Origin: an uncultured Muribaculaceae bacterium
GTDB taxonomy: Bacteria; Bacteroidota; Bacteroidia; Bacteroidales; Muribaculaceae
Direction of reading: 5' to 3'
Assembly: GCA_910578365.1 (NCBI GenBank)
Contig: CAJTRC010000005.1
Span: forward strand, 1-60,219
DNA: 60,219 bases
Shown here: positions 34,209 to 43,243 of the stretch, piece after piece
Position numbering within the stretch: the first letter of the stretch is position 1
Layout of the letters: each line of letters opens with the position of its first letter
Position numbers and translations under genes: made by a program
Notes under the pieces: model-generated
The model's database searches: none
Seen by the model: the letters and a program-made list of their open reading frames with translations, nothing else
Told to the model about the DNA's origin: nothing

Positions 34209-35026
34209 CTACACTTGAATATCTAAGTTCCTCGGCTACCGGCAACTTCTTTCTGCTTGCAGGCCCGTGTGTGATAGAAGGCCGCGAGATGGCCCTCGAC
34301 ATAGCCAGCACCATAGCTCCGATATGCCGCAGGCTCGATATACCCTACGTGTTCAAAGGATCGTACCGCAAGGCCAACCGTTCGCGCCTCGATTCATTTA
34401 CGGGCATAGGCGACATCGAAGCCCTCGAAATTCTTGCAGAGGTTCGCCGCACGACCGGTGTTCCGGTAGTTACCGACATACACAGCGCCGAAGAGGCCCG
34501 TATGGCCGCCGAATATGTCGACATCCTGCAGATTCCGGCTTTTCTCTGCCGCCAGACCGACCTTCTGATTGCTGCAGCCAAAACAGGCAAACTGGTAAAT
34601 ATCAAGAAAGGACAGTTCCTTGCGCCCGAGTCAATGCGCTTTGCCGTGGACAAAATACTCGAAAGCGGCAACAGTCAGGTGGCTGTCACCGACCGTGGCA
34701 CTTGCTTCGGCTACGGCGACCTCATAGTCGACTTCCGCGGCATACCGGTAATGCAGCAGCAGGGAGTGCCGGTGATAGTTGATGTGACCCACTCGCTGCA
34801 GCAGCCCAACCAGGGCAGCGGCGTCACCGGCGGCCGTCCGGAACTGATTGAAACCATTGCCCGCGCCTCCATAGCCGTGGGAGCCGACGGTTTATTCATG
34901 GAAACCCACCGCGACCCGTCAACAGCCAAAAGCGATGGCGCAAACATGCTGCGCCTCGACTTGCTTGAGCCGCTGCTTGAGCGCCTCACTGCCTTGCGCG
35001 GCTGTATCAACTCATTCAAGCACTAA
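34205..35026 (+). CDS. kdsA: 3-deoxy-8-phosphooctulonate synthase
   Basis: This 273-residue aldolase condenses phosphoenolpyruvate with arabinose 5-phosphate to Kdo 8-phosphate for lipopolysaccharide. Motifs are LLAGPCVIEG near 18-27, FKGSYRKANRSR, VVTDIHS, QIPAFLCRQTDLL and GGRPELIETIARA. It starts within the rsmE stop (ATGA). Together with waaA at 5129 it shows a Kdo-containing outer membrane. Confidence 0.96.
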   Translation: MTTLEYLSSSATGNFFLLAGPCVIEGREMALDIASTIAPICRRLDIPYVFKGSYRKANRSRLDSFTGIGDIEALEILAEVRRTTGVPVVTDIHSAEEARMAAEYVDILQIPAFLCRQTDLLIAAAKTGKLVNIKKGQFLAPESMRFAVDKILESGNSQVAVTDRGTCFGYGDLIVDFRGIPVMQQQGVPVIVDVTHSLQQPNQGSGVTGGRPELIETIARASIAVGADGLFMETHRDPSTAKSDGANMLRLDLLEPLLERLTALRGCINSFKH

Positions 35027-35044
35027 CTGTCAACCTCCACATTG

Positions 35045-36646
35045 ATGCTTAAAAAATTCATTCTGGCGCTTGCTGCCTGCGCCATATTCACCCCGGCAGT
35101 AGCCCAAAAGGGCATTGACAATCCTGTAACCCGGGCTGTACTGCGTGTTTACGAACAGCAGCTCAAAGCCGACCCCAACGACTATAACTCGTGGTTTCGC
35201 CGAGCCAACGAGTATTACCGCCACGACGAGTACATACGCGCTCTGGCCGATGTAAACGAAGCTCTGCGCTGCACTCCCGCCACCGAACGCGACCTCCGCT
35301 TTCAGGAGTATATGCTCCGGGCCGGCATCTACAACCAGACAGCCCACCACATGGAGGCCCTGGCCGACCTTAATTCGGCTGTGATGCTCGATGCCGAAAA
35401 CTACCACGCCATATACCAGCGGGCCAACACCGAGTTCGAGCTTGGCATGTACACCGAAGCCAAAACCGACTACCAGCGCCTGCAGCGCATCAACAGCCGC
35501 AGCCTCGAGTCGCTGCTGGGCCTTGCCCGCGTGGCTGTGAAGGAAAACAACCTTGGAATGGCCAACGAGTATCTTGAGCAGGCAGTGGGACTCGATGTAA
35601 ACAATCCGGAGATTTATACCCGCCGAGCCTCAGTAAAGAAAATGATGGGCAATCATAACGGCGCTGTCGAAGACCTTATCGTGGCCCTGAGCATCGATTC
35701 CAAGAATCAGAAGGCCCTCGAATCGCTGGTGGACTACGGCAACACCAATTATGTGGCCACCATAAACGGTCTGACAAATGCCATACGCCAGGCACCGAAT
35801 GTGGGCATGTACCGCTACATACGCGGCGTAATCGCTCAGGCACACTATAATTATCTGTCGGCTATCGACGACTACAAATACATAATCGACAACCGACTTT
35901 ACAACTACTCGGGCCTGAACGCCTCGATTGCCGAGTGCCAGTTTTATCTGGGTCGTTTCGACGAAGCCCTCAAAGAAATCAATTATGTGCTTGGCACACC
36001 CGGCGCTACCAACAATGCCGGCTATTTTATGCTGAAATCGAAAATTCTGCGCGCCCTCGGCAACAACTCTGAGGCTGTGGACGCAGCCGCCATGGCCCTG
36101 GCTGTGACTCCGAACTCAGCCGAGGCCCTCGCCCAGATGGGGCTGAGCTACCTTTCGGACGGCAGAGTCAAAGAAGCAATCAACCTCTGCAACGAAGCCG
36201 CTCTGACCGACTCGGAGAACCCCTACTACTACATGCTGCGCGCATGGATTCAGAACGACTACCTTGGCAACAGCCAGAGCGCCGCAAGCCTCTATACACA
36301 AGCTCTCGACATCGACGTATTCCACCTCGACAACATCAATTCGCTGCGCGGATTCGCTCTGCTCTTCACCGACCGGATTCCGCAGGGCGAGGCATGGCTC
36401 AACAACATCCTAACCACTGTTACCGACCACGATGGACATATTCACTATCTGGCGGCTTGCTACTATGCACAGGCAGGTAACTCCGACCGAGCTATCGACT
36501 GCGCCGAAACTGCCCTCAAGGCCGGATATGCCAACCTCTACGACTGGATGAACAACAACGACGCCCGTATAAACGTGGCGCCGATACGCGATGAACTCCG
36601 CTTCCTTCAGCTCATTAACCGCTACACCGGCTTATTCAACAGATAA
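35045..36646 (+). CDS. Secreted tetratricopeptide-repeat protein
   Basis: The 533 residues begin with a signal peptide (MLKKFILALAACAIFTPAVAQ) at ATG 35045. From about residue 45 to the end run TPR-like helical pairs with the W-LG-Y-A-F-A-P pattern (for example NDYNSWFRRANEYYRHDEYIR and NSAEALAQMGLSYLSDGRV), about a dozen in all. No catalytic domain is seen. It is probably a periplasmic or surface scaffold. It follows kdsA by 18 bases. Confidence 0.85.
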   Translation: MLKKFILALAACAIFTPAVAQKGIDNPVTRAVLRVYEQQLKADPNDYNSWFRRANEYYRHDEYIRALADVNEALRCTPATERDLRFQEYMLRAGIYNQTAHHMEALADLNSAVMLDAENYHAIYQRANTEFELGMYTEAKTDYQRLQRINSRSLESLLGLARVAVKENNLGMANEYLEQAVGLDVNNPEIYTRRASVKKMMGNHNGAVEDLIVALSIDSKNQKALESLVDYGNTNYVATINGLTNAIRQAPNVGMYRYIRGVIAQAHYNYLSAIDDYKYIIDNRLYNYSGLNASIAECQFYLGRFDEALKEINYVLGTPGATNNAGYFMLKSKILRALGNNSEAVDAAAMALAVTPNSAEALAQMGLSYLSDGRVKEAINLCNEAALTDSENPYYYMLRAWIQNDYLGNSQSAASLYTQALDIDVFHLDNINSLRGFALLFTDRIPQGEAWLNNILTTVTDHDGHIHYLAACYYAQAGNSDRAIDCAETALKAGYANLYDWMNNNDARINVAPIRDELRFLQLINRYTGLFNR

Positions 36647-36684
36647 GCCCGGTGCGGCGAGCAAACTCACACCAAGCACCTTAA

Positions 36685-36936
36685 ATGCCTAATAACATGG
36701 AAGATATTACTGGTTTCTTTATTGAAATACTAAACTCGAACAAGACTCTCGATGTTGCCGATGCGGAATTCAAGCGTGTGATTGCCGACGACGATGAACT
36801 ACGCCGCCAATACCGCGAATGGTGCCGCGAAAACGGCTCTACCGAACGCTACGGCTTCACCGATTTCTGTAAGGAATACCTCGAAAGCCAGGAATCGGTA
36901 TGGGATTCGCTTAATAATTACGACGAAGAAGAATGA
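36685..36936 (+). CDS. Small acidic conserved-looking protein
   Basis: The 83 residues have many Asp and Glu and a predicted helical pattern (EFKRVIADDDELRRQYREWC; FTDFCKEYLESQESVWDSL). No signal peptide, membrane helix or known motif is seen. It begins MPNNMEDI; the second Met at 36697 is an alternative. Its stop overlaps the aguA start (ATGA). I do not recognise it, but the coupling supports a real gene. Confidence 0.75.
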   Translation: MPNNMEDITGFFIEILNSNKTLDVADAEFKRVIADDDELRRQYREWCRENGSTERYGFTDFCKEYLESQESVWDSLNNYDEEE

Positions 36937-37964
36937 ACTGTAATACCGTACGCCTGCCCGCCGAATGGGAGGCTCAGCAGGCTGTGATGATAGCATGGCC
37001 ACACGCACTCACCGACTGGAACTATATGCTTCCTCAGGTCGTTGAGTGCTACTGCGAAATGGCCCGTGCCATAGCTCGCTTTACGCCATTGATAATTGTG
37101 ACTCCGGAGCCCGACGAAGTGCGCCGGCTGCTGGCCGATGTGCCGCCCGAACGTATCAGCTTCCTCAAGGCCGACACCAACGATACATGGACACGCGACT
37201 ACGGCCCCATAAGCACTGTAGGCTGCAACGGTGAAGTGATTGTAAACGACTTCAAATTCAACGCCTGGGGGCTTAAATTCGCCGCCAACCTCGATAACCT
37301 CATCACACGCCGGATGTACGATGCCGGACTGCTCGGAGGCTCATACTGCAACCGTCTGGGCTTTGTGCTCGAAGGCGGCTCAATTGAAAGCGACGGCAAT
37401 GGTGTAATTCTTACCACATCGGAGTGCCTGCTGTCGCCCAACCGAAACGGCGACCTCAGCCGCGATGAAATCGAACAGCGGCTACGCTGCTGGCTCGGCG
37501 CCGAAAAGGTGCTGTGGCTCGACCACGGCGCGCTCGAAGGCGACGACACAGACAGCCACATCGACACCCTGGCCCGTCTGGCACCAAACGACACCATTTT
37601 ATACGTGTGCACAACTCCCGACGATCCGCAGTTCGGCGAACTCGATGCCATGCGCGAGCAGCTGCAGCAGTTTACCACGCCCGACGGCCGTCCGTTCAAC
37701 CTCATTGGTCTGCCCCTGCCCGAAGCCATTTACGACCCCGAGGACGACGGGCAGCGCCTGCCTGCCACCTACGCCAACTATCTGGTGACCGGCAACGCCG
37801 TGATTATGCCCACCTACGGACAGCCAAAGCCCGACTTCCTGGCATCGCAGATACTGCGCATAGCCTATCCCGAACACGAAATAGTAACTGTAGACTGCCG
37901 CGCACTCATACGCCAGCATGGTTCGCTACACTGTGCAACCATGCAGATTATAGAGGGCGTTTAA
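36933..37964 (+). CDS. aguA: Agmatine deiminase
   Basis: This 343-residue enzyme hydrolyses agmatine to N-carbamoylputrescine and ammonia. Guanidino-group-modifying fold signatures are WTRDYGP near 87-93, EGGSIESDG, DHGALEGDDTDSHID, and the nucleophile C334 in HGSLHCATMQ. It is the first of the two-step route to putrescine, with aguB 12 bases downstream. Confidence 0.95.
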   Translation: MNCNTVRLPAEWEAQQAVMIAWPHALTDWNYMLPQVVECYCEMARAIARFTPLIIVTPEPDEVRRLLADVPPERISFLKADTNDTWTRDYGPISTVGCNGEVIVNDFKFNAWGLKFAANLDNLITRRMYDAGLLGGSYCNRLGFVLEGGSIESDGNGVILTTSECLLSPNRNGDLSRDEIEQRLRCWLGAEKVLWLDHGALEGDDTDSHIDTLARLAPNDTILYVCTTPDDPQFGELDAMREQLQQFTTPDGRPFNLIGLPLPEAIYDPEDDGQRLPATYANYLVTGNAVIMPTYGQPKPDFLASQILRIAYPEHEIVTVDCRALIRQHGSLHCATMQIIEGV

Positions 37965-37976
37965 AAACAAACTGAA

Positions 37977-38852
37977 ATGAAAGTAGCAATAATACAACAG
38001 CATAACAGCGCCGACAGCGCCGACAACCGCAGCCGTCTGGCATGTAAAATCAGACACCTTGCAGCCGAGGGCGCACAACTTGTGGTGAACCAGGAACTGC
38101 ACGACAACCTTTACTTCTGCCAGACCGAGAATGTTGACCTATGCGACCTGGCTGAAATTCCCGGCAGCGATGCCGCACGCCTCTACTCGCAGCTGGCCCG
38201 TGAGTGCGGCGTGGTGATAGTGACATCGATATTCGAACGCCGCGCCCCGGGACTGTATCACAACACAGCCATAGTGTACGATACCGACGGCTCCGAAGCT
38301 GGGCGCTACCGCAAGATGCACATCCCCGACGACCCCGCTTACTACGAGAAATTCTACTTTACACCCGGCGACCTCGGCTTCGAGCCTATATCCACATCGC
38401 TGGGCAAGCTGGGAGTGCTCGTATGCTGGGACCAGTGGTATCCCGAGGCAGCACGCTTGATGGCTCTGCGCGGCGCCGAAATACTTATCTATCCCACCGC
38501 CATAGGCTGGGAAAGCAGCGACAGCTCCGACGAGCAGCAGCGCCAGCGCGAGGCCTGGATTACCGTACAGCGCGGACATGCCGTGGCCAATGGCCTGCCA
38601 CTGGTGGCCGTGAACAGAGTAGGGCATGAACCGGATCCGTCGGGTGCCACCAACGGCATCAGTTTCTGGGGATCGAGTTTTGTGGCAGGACCGCAGGGCG
38701 AATTTATTTTTCAGGCTCCTACCGATGCCGAATGCGAGGCAATTATCGACATCGACTTGCACCGCAGCGAACAGGTAAGACGCTGGTGGCCATTCCTGCG
38801 CGACCGCCGCATCGATGCCTATGGAGGCCTTACCAGCCGCTTTCTGGATTAA
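37977..38852 (+). CDS. aguB: N-carbamoylputrescine amidohydrolase
   Basis: This 291-residue nitrilase-family enzyme turns N-carbamoylputrescine into putrescine, CO2 and ammonia. The catalytic triad is visible as E40 (NQELHD), K113 (YRKMHIP) and C150 (LVCWDQWYPE). With aguA it completes agmatine-dependent putrescine synthesis. Its last 23 bases overlap the convergent GT4 gene. Confidence 0.95.
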   Translation: MKVAIIQQHNSADSADNRSRLACKIRHLAAEGAQLVVNQELHDNLYFCQTENVDLCDLAEIPGSDAARLYSQLARECGVVIVTSIFERRAPGLYHNTAIVYDTDGSEAGRYRKMHIPDDPAYYEKFYFTPGDLGFEPISTSLGKLGVLVCWDQWYPEAARLMALRGAEILIYPTAIGWESSDSSDEQQRQREAWITVQRGHAVANGLPLVAVNRVGHEPDPSGATNGISFWGSSFVAGPQGEFIFQAPTDAECEAIIDIDLHRSEQVRRWWPFLRDRRIDAYGGLTSRFLD

Positions 38853-39939
38853 GAGGGTGTTTAATGCAATTCTGAATTCGCGAATACAGGTCGTCGGCCA
38901 CTTTTTCCGATTCATATTCAAGGCTGTGTTCAAAAGCCGCCCGGCGCATGGCCTCACGTTCGCTGTCGGTCAGGCTTAGATAGCGGCGCGCACAGGCGGT
39001 GAGCGAGTCGATATTGCCCGGCTCGAAAAGATAGCCGTTCACGCCGTCAGTTATGTATGTCTTGGGGCCGGCCATATCGGCAGCGATAACAGGAGTGCCC
39101 GATGCCATGGCCTCAATGCCCACAAGTCCTAAACTTTCGCTGAGTTGCGACGGGAAAATAAAAAGGTCCATCGAAGCGTACAGCTCCGGTAGTTCATCGG
39201 GCGTTTTAGGCCCGATGTACTCTATATATTGTGCTGCAGGCGAGGCCGAAATATACCGGCGCAGCAATTCGGTCTGTTCGCCGCGACCGGCCATTATACC
39301 CTTGCAGTCCACGCCTTCGCTCCTGAGCCGGGCAATCAGGTCGACGAACAATTCCCAGCCTTTTCCGCTGTCGATACGCGAAACAAAGCCGAGGACAGTC
39401 TGTCGGCCGGCCATAGGACGATTCTTAACAGGCGAATAAAATTTGTCGGAAATGCCGCCCGATGGCGAGCATACAATCTTAGCGCTGTCAAGATTAGGAA
39501 ATTCCTGTTCGAGAACTTTACGGAAGTATTCCGACGGCACCACAATCATACAGGCTTTGTCCAGAAGGGGCCTGCACATATTGCGCAGCATAAGTTTCAG
39601 ACGGTTCGAAGTAAGGACATCACCGCCGTGGACGTTGAATACAAGTGGCAGCCTGCGGAAAAACGATGCCAGACGTAAAACCGGGGTCGGGAACGTGATG
39701 GTATGGACATAAACAAGGTCGTATCGCGAAAACAGGAGCTTGGCGGCAAGTCGCAGATAATATGCCGAGTAGGCTTTCAGCTTGGCCATTTTGCCCGACC
39801 GGCGTCCGCAGATGGTGCAAATATCGGTTCGTCCGCCCAGGTTGCGCGCTCTTACACTATCTGTGAAATTCTTTACGAAAGTGCCGTAAACAGGGTCGCT
39901 TTCAGACGGATACATATTGGCTACTACCAGTATATTCAT
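38830..39939 (-). CDS. Family 4 glycosyltransferase
   Basis: The 369-residue GT-B enzyme shows NILVVANMYPSESDPVYGTFV at the N-terminus, FNVHGGDVL, GFVSRIDSGKGWEL, and the retaining EX7E-type site in SESLGLVGIEAMASGTPV. It probably adds a sugar to a lipid-linked oligosaccharide on the cytoplasmic face; donor unknown. It is divergent from wza and convergent with aguB, at the edge of the polysaccharide locus. The 23-base tail overlap with aguB suggests compact packing rather than error. Confidence 0.87.
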   Translation of the reverse strand: MNILVVANMYPSESDPVYGTFVKNFTDSVRARNLGGRTDICTICGRRSGKMAKLKAYSAYYLRLAAKLLFSRYDLVYVHTITFPTPVLRLASFFRRLPLVFNVHGGDVLTSNRLKLMLRNMCRPLLDKACMIVVPSEYFRKVLEQEFPNLDSAKIVCSPSGGISDKFYSPVKNRPMAGRQTVLGFVSRIDSGKGWELFVDLIARLRSEGVDCKGIMAGRGEQTELLRRYISASPAAQYIEYIGPKTPDELPELYASMDLFIFPSQLSESLGLVGIEAMASGTPVIAADMAGPKTYITDGVNGYLFEPGNIDSLTACARRYLSLTDSEREAMRRAAFEHSLEYESEKVADDLYSRIQNCIKHPLNPESGW

Positions 39940-40003
39940 GACAAAGACTGCTGATGGGTAAACTTACTGACAAGAAAACGAGCCTTATTCCAAAAAATTG
40001 TAT

Positions 40004-40026
40004 TAACTTTGCACAATAATTATTGT
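40004..40026 (+). promoter_or_regulatory. -7 box and start-site palindrome for the wza-wzc-wzy operon
   Basis: TAACTTTG (40004-40011) is a -7 box. A perfect 14-bp palindrome ACAATAATTATTGT (40013-40026) covers the expected start site, where a repressor could bind. The leader to the wza ATG would be about 120 bases and contains a small ACTGC/GCAGT hairpin (40029-40041). Confidence 0.5.
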
Positions 40027-40137
40027 CGACTGCAAGGCAGTAAAAATAAAGCGATATAAAATATTTAACAACAAAATCCGTTATCTGAAAGTGTGACTGC
40101 GAGGTCCTGAATCACGTAATATCTTCCAAAATAACTA

Positions 40138-40941
40138 ATGAAACTGAGAAACCAAATTCTGTCATCTGTATTGCTCGTTCTCGCATGCTCGTGCAACAAT
40201 AACAAAACGGTACTCCCATACTTTACCGACATTACCGAAATACAGGAAGGAAGTCTGCCCGTACAGGACTATCGCCCTGAAATCAAACCCGACGACGAAC
40301 TGATGATAACTGTGACCTCGGAGAATCCGCAGGCCACGGCTCTGTTCAACCGCCCGGCATATATTCCGCCGGTGTCCGGAACCAACAGTATCAATACTCA
40401 GTATATGCTTGAAACCTATCGCGTTGACTCTAAAGGTGACATCAGTTTCCCGCAGCTCGGTACCATACATGTGGCCGGTATGACACTCGAAAGCCTTACC
40501 GACTATCTGAAAAAACGGATAGGCGAGGAAGTGGAGAATCCCGAAGTGACAGTGAAGTTTGCCGATTTCAAAGTATCGGTGGCCGGCGAGGTAACCAAAC
40601 CTGGCCGCTTCGAGATTTCATCTACCCGCTACAGCCTGCTCGACGCTCTGTCCGATGCCGGCGACCTTACCCCTTACGGCGAACGAAACAATGTGCTGCT
40701 GGTGCGTGAGGAGAACGGCGAGCGCAAGTTTGTGCATCTCGACCTCAATTCGTCGGAAACACTCAAGTCGCCGTACTTTTATCTGCGACAGAACGACTAT
40801 ATATATGTGGCACCGAACAAGGTGCGTCAGTCGAACTCAAAATACGACCAGAACAACTCGTACAAACTCTCCCTCACATCAACCATAGTAAGTGCTACAT
40901 CGGTAATAGCATCGCTTGTAATCGCTCTCACCGTAAAATAA
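40138..40941 (+). CDS. wza: Polysaccharide export lipoprotein, Wza-like
   Basis: The 267 residues begin with a lipoprotein signal peptide; the lipobox is VLAC with C17 the likely lipidated residue. The export domain follows (about 45-140: IKPDDELMITVTSENPQ, GDISFPQLGTIHVAGMT), then an SLBB domain (VSVAGEVTKPGRFEI onward). A C-terminal hydrophobic segment (about 243-266) could be the outer-membrane helix. It forms the outer channel of capsule or EPS export, paired with the next gene. Confidence 0.9.
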   Translation: MKLRNQILSSVLLVLACSCNNNKTVLPYFTDITEIQEGSLPVQDYRPEIKPDDELMITVTSENPQATALFNRPAYIPPVSGTNSINTQYMLETYRVDSKGDISFPQLGTIHVAGMTLESLTDYLKKRIGEEVENPEVTVKFADFKVSVAGEVTKPGRFEISSTRYSLLDALSDAGDLTPYGERNNVLLVREENGERKFVHLDLNSSETLKSPYFYLRQNDYIYVAPNKVRQSNSKYDQNNSYKLSLTSTIVSATSVIASLVIALTVK

Positions 40942-40947
40942 AAGATT

Positions 40948-43227
40948 ATGGCATCCAAAATCAACCAGGCTGACTTTATTGACATCAATTCAATTCTGAA
41001 CGGCTATCGCAAATCGTGGTATTGGTTTGTGATATCGATAGTGTTTTTCGGACTGCTGGGGTATGTGTTTGTTAAGACACACAACACCGAGTACAGTGTA
41101 CATGCAAACTTGCTTATCGATGACGACGAAGCTAATCCTCTGTTGAGCTCGATGGATCTTGGCGGACTTTTCGGTTCGTCGACTAAAGTCGACGACGAAG
41201 TGTTTGTGGTGTCGTCGCATTCGCTTTTGCGCGATGTAGTGAAGCAGCTTGGCATAAACGAAACTCATCTGATAAAGGAAGGCCTGCTGGAGAAGAGTCT
41301 GGCATATCCGCAGTACCCGGTTCAGATTAAAAACGACAACGATGTGGCCGACACACTGACCACAACTCTTATGTTCAAAGTGTCGGTCGACAAAAAACTC
41401 AATGCCGATGTCAAAGTGCTGGCCAAGGGCGACAAGATACTTCAGCTGAAAGATGTGAAACTGCCTGCCGATGTCAAGACTCCTTACGGTACATTTGTAC
41501 TCGATACCACCCAATACTATCCTGCGGGTGAGAGCCTCAGCACTGTGATATACCTCTCGGGCTACGGAGCTTCGGCCGAACAGCTTGCCAAAAGCATTGA
41601 TATAGACCTTGTCAACCGCAAGAGCAATGTGATACAGATGGCCATCGAAAGTGAAAATGTAGCTTACGGTGAAGACATACTTAACACTCTGATTATGCTC
41701 TACAACCGCAAGGGCGTGTCCGACAAGACACAGCAGGGCGAAAAAACCTTGCTGTTTATCGACGACCGAATCCGCCTGCTGGCCAATGACCTCGACGACG
41801 CCGAGAGCGCCATCCAGGCTTACAAACAGCAGCACGGCATCATTGACGTGGAAGCCGAGGCTATTTATCAGACCGAGCGCAGGGCCGAAATCGACAAGCG
41901 ACTCCTCGAAGCCGAGGCCGATGCAGCTGTTATAAAGATGGCCACCGAGTTTGTAAACAACCCGGCCAACGCTTTCGAACTTGTGCCCGTGACAATGACC
42001 AACGAAGCTCTGGTAAAGACCATTACTGCTTACAACGAGCTGCTGCTGAGCCGTATTGACCTTATGAACAACGCAAAGAACGGCAATGCTGCACTGCGTA
42101 ACCTTGATGAACAGATTGCAGCCATGCGCAAGAATGTGGCTATATCGGCACAGAAAGCTTATGAGAACGCCATGATTCCGGTGCGTGAACTCCGCGCTGA
42201 GATGGCAAAGACTACCGGCAAACTCGGCAATGTACCCACTCAGGAACGTGAATATATCAACATGAAGCGTCAGCAGGAAGTAAAGCAGGCTCTCTACCTG
42301 TTCCTGCTCCAGCGCCGCGAGGAAACTGCCATGATGGTTGCCAACACCAAGGCCAAAGCCATAATTATCGACGAGGCTTATGCTCTGAATGACCCAATTT
42401 CGATGAAACCGAAGCTGGCCATGCTGCTGTTCCTGTTCATTGGGGTGCTTGTGCCGCTGGTACTTGTATACTTCAAGAATAAACTGCGTACGAAGTTCGA
42501 TACCTGCCAGGAGGTAGAACGCATGGTCGACATGCCTGTACTGGGCGAGATTGGTGTCGACAAGTCGGGCAGCCATGTAGTGGTTGGAGCTTCCGACACT
42601 TCATCGTCGGCCGAACTGTTCCGCCTGCTGCGCACAAACCTGCTGTTTATCCTTAACGATACCAGCGACAAGGTGGTGCTTATGACCTCAACCAATTCCG
42701 GCGAGGGCAAATCGTTCATATCCATCAATTTGGCTATGAGCCTGTCGTTGCTCGGCAAGAAAGTGCTGCTGGTGGGCATGGATATACGCAAGCCCAAACT
42801 GTCCGAGTATCTTGGAGTGAACGCCAAATTCGGTGTTACCCAGTATCTGTCGAGCGACAAGATTTCAATCGGCGACATGGTTGTGAACGACCCTCGCTAT
42901 GGCGATCTCGACATAATCCTTTCCGGTCCCATACCTCCGAACCCGGCCGAACTTCTTGCTTCGAAGAAGGTCGACGAATTCTTCGAACAATTGCGTGGAA
43001 TGTACGACTACATAATTGTGGATACTGCACCGGTTGGACTCGTGAGCGATACCTTCACACTCGACCGTGTGTCCGACGCTACTATATACGTATGTCGAGC
43101 CAACTACACCAAGCGCTCCGACCTCAGCTTCGCCAACACCGTGTACGAACAGCATCGACTGCACAAACTGTCGCTGGTAGTGAACGGTACCGCAATGAAG
43201 AAGACATACGGATACGGTAACAAGTAA
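40948..43227 (+). CDS. wzc: Polysaccharide co-polymerase / tyrosine autokinase, Wzc-like
   Basis: The 759-residue protein has a Wzz domain flanked by membrane helices (about 27-47 and 485-508), a long coiled-coil periplasmic part, and a cytosolic BY-kinase domain: Walker A SGEGKS near 584-589, Walker A' VLLVGMDIRKPKL near 606, and Walker B YIIVDTAP near 690. The C-terminal tyrosine cluster is short (TYGYGNK). It controls chain length and export with Wza. It starts six bases after wza. Confidence 0.92.
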   Translation: MASKINQADFIDINSILNGYRKSWYWFVISIVFFGLLGYVFVKTHNTEYSVHANLLIDDDEANPLLSSMDLGGLFGSSTKVDDEVFVVSSHSLLRDVVKQLGINETHLIKEGLLEKSLAYPQYPVQIKNDNDVADTLTTTLMFKVSVDKKLNADVKVLAKGDKILQLKDVKLPADVKTPYGTFVLDTTQYYPAGESLSTVIYLSGYGASAEQLAKSIDIDLVNRKSNVIQMAIESENVAYGEDILNTLIMLYNRKGVSDKTQQGEKTLLFIDDRIRLLANDLDDAESAIQAYKQQHGIIDVEAEAIYQTERRAEIDKRLLEAEADAAVIKMATEFVNNPANAFELVPVTMTNEALVKTITAYNELLLSRIDLMNNAKNGNAALRNLDEQIAAMRKNVAISAQKAYENAMIPVRELRAEMAKTTGKLGNVPTQEREYINMKRQQEVKQALYLFLLQRREETAMMVANTKAKAIIIDEAYALNDPISMKPKLAMLLFLFIGVLVPLVLVYFKNKLRTKFDTCQEVERMVDMPVLGEIGVDKSGSHVVVGASDTSSSAELFRLLRTNLLFILNDTSDKVVLMTSTNSGEGKSFISINLAMSLSLLGKKVLLVGMDIRKPKLSEYLGVNAKFGVTQYLSSDKISIGDMVVNDPRYGDLDIILSGPIPPNPAELLASKKVDEFFEQLRGMYDYIIVDTAPVGLVSDTFTLDRVSDATIYVCRANYTKRSDLSFANTVYEQHRLHKLSLVVNGTAMKKTYGYGNK

Positions 43228-43243
43228 AGCTGCTGTCCCCAAA

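Noticed and set aside
40990..42576. 528-residue minus-strand ORF opposite wzc
   Set aside because: It is a long frame caused by codon bias of wzc; the wzc product has clear Wzz and kinase motifs.
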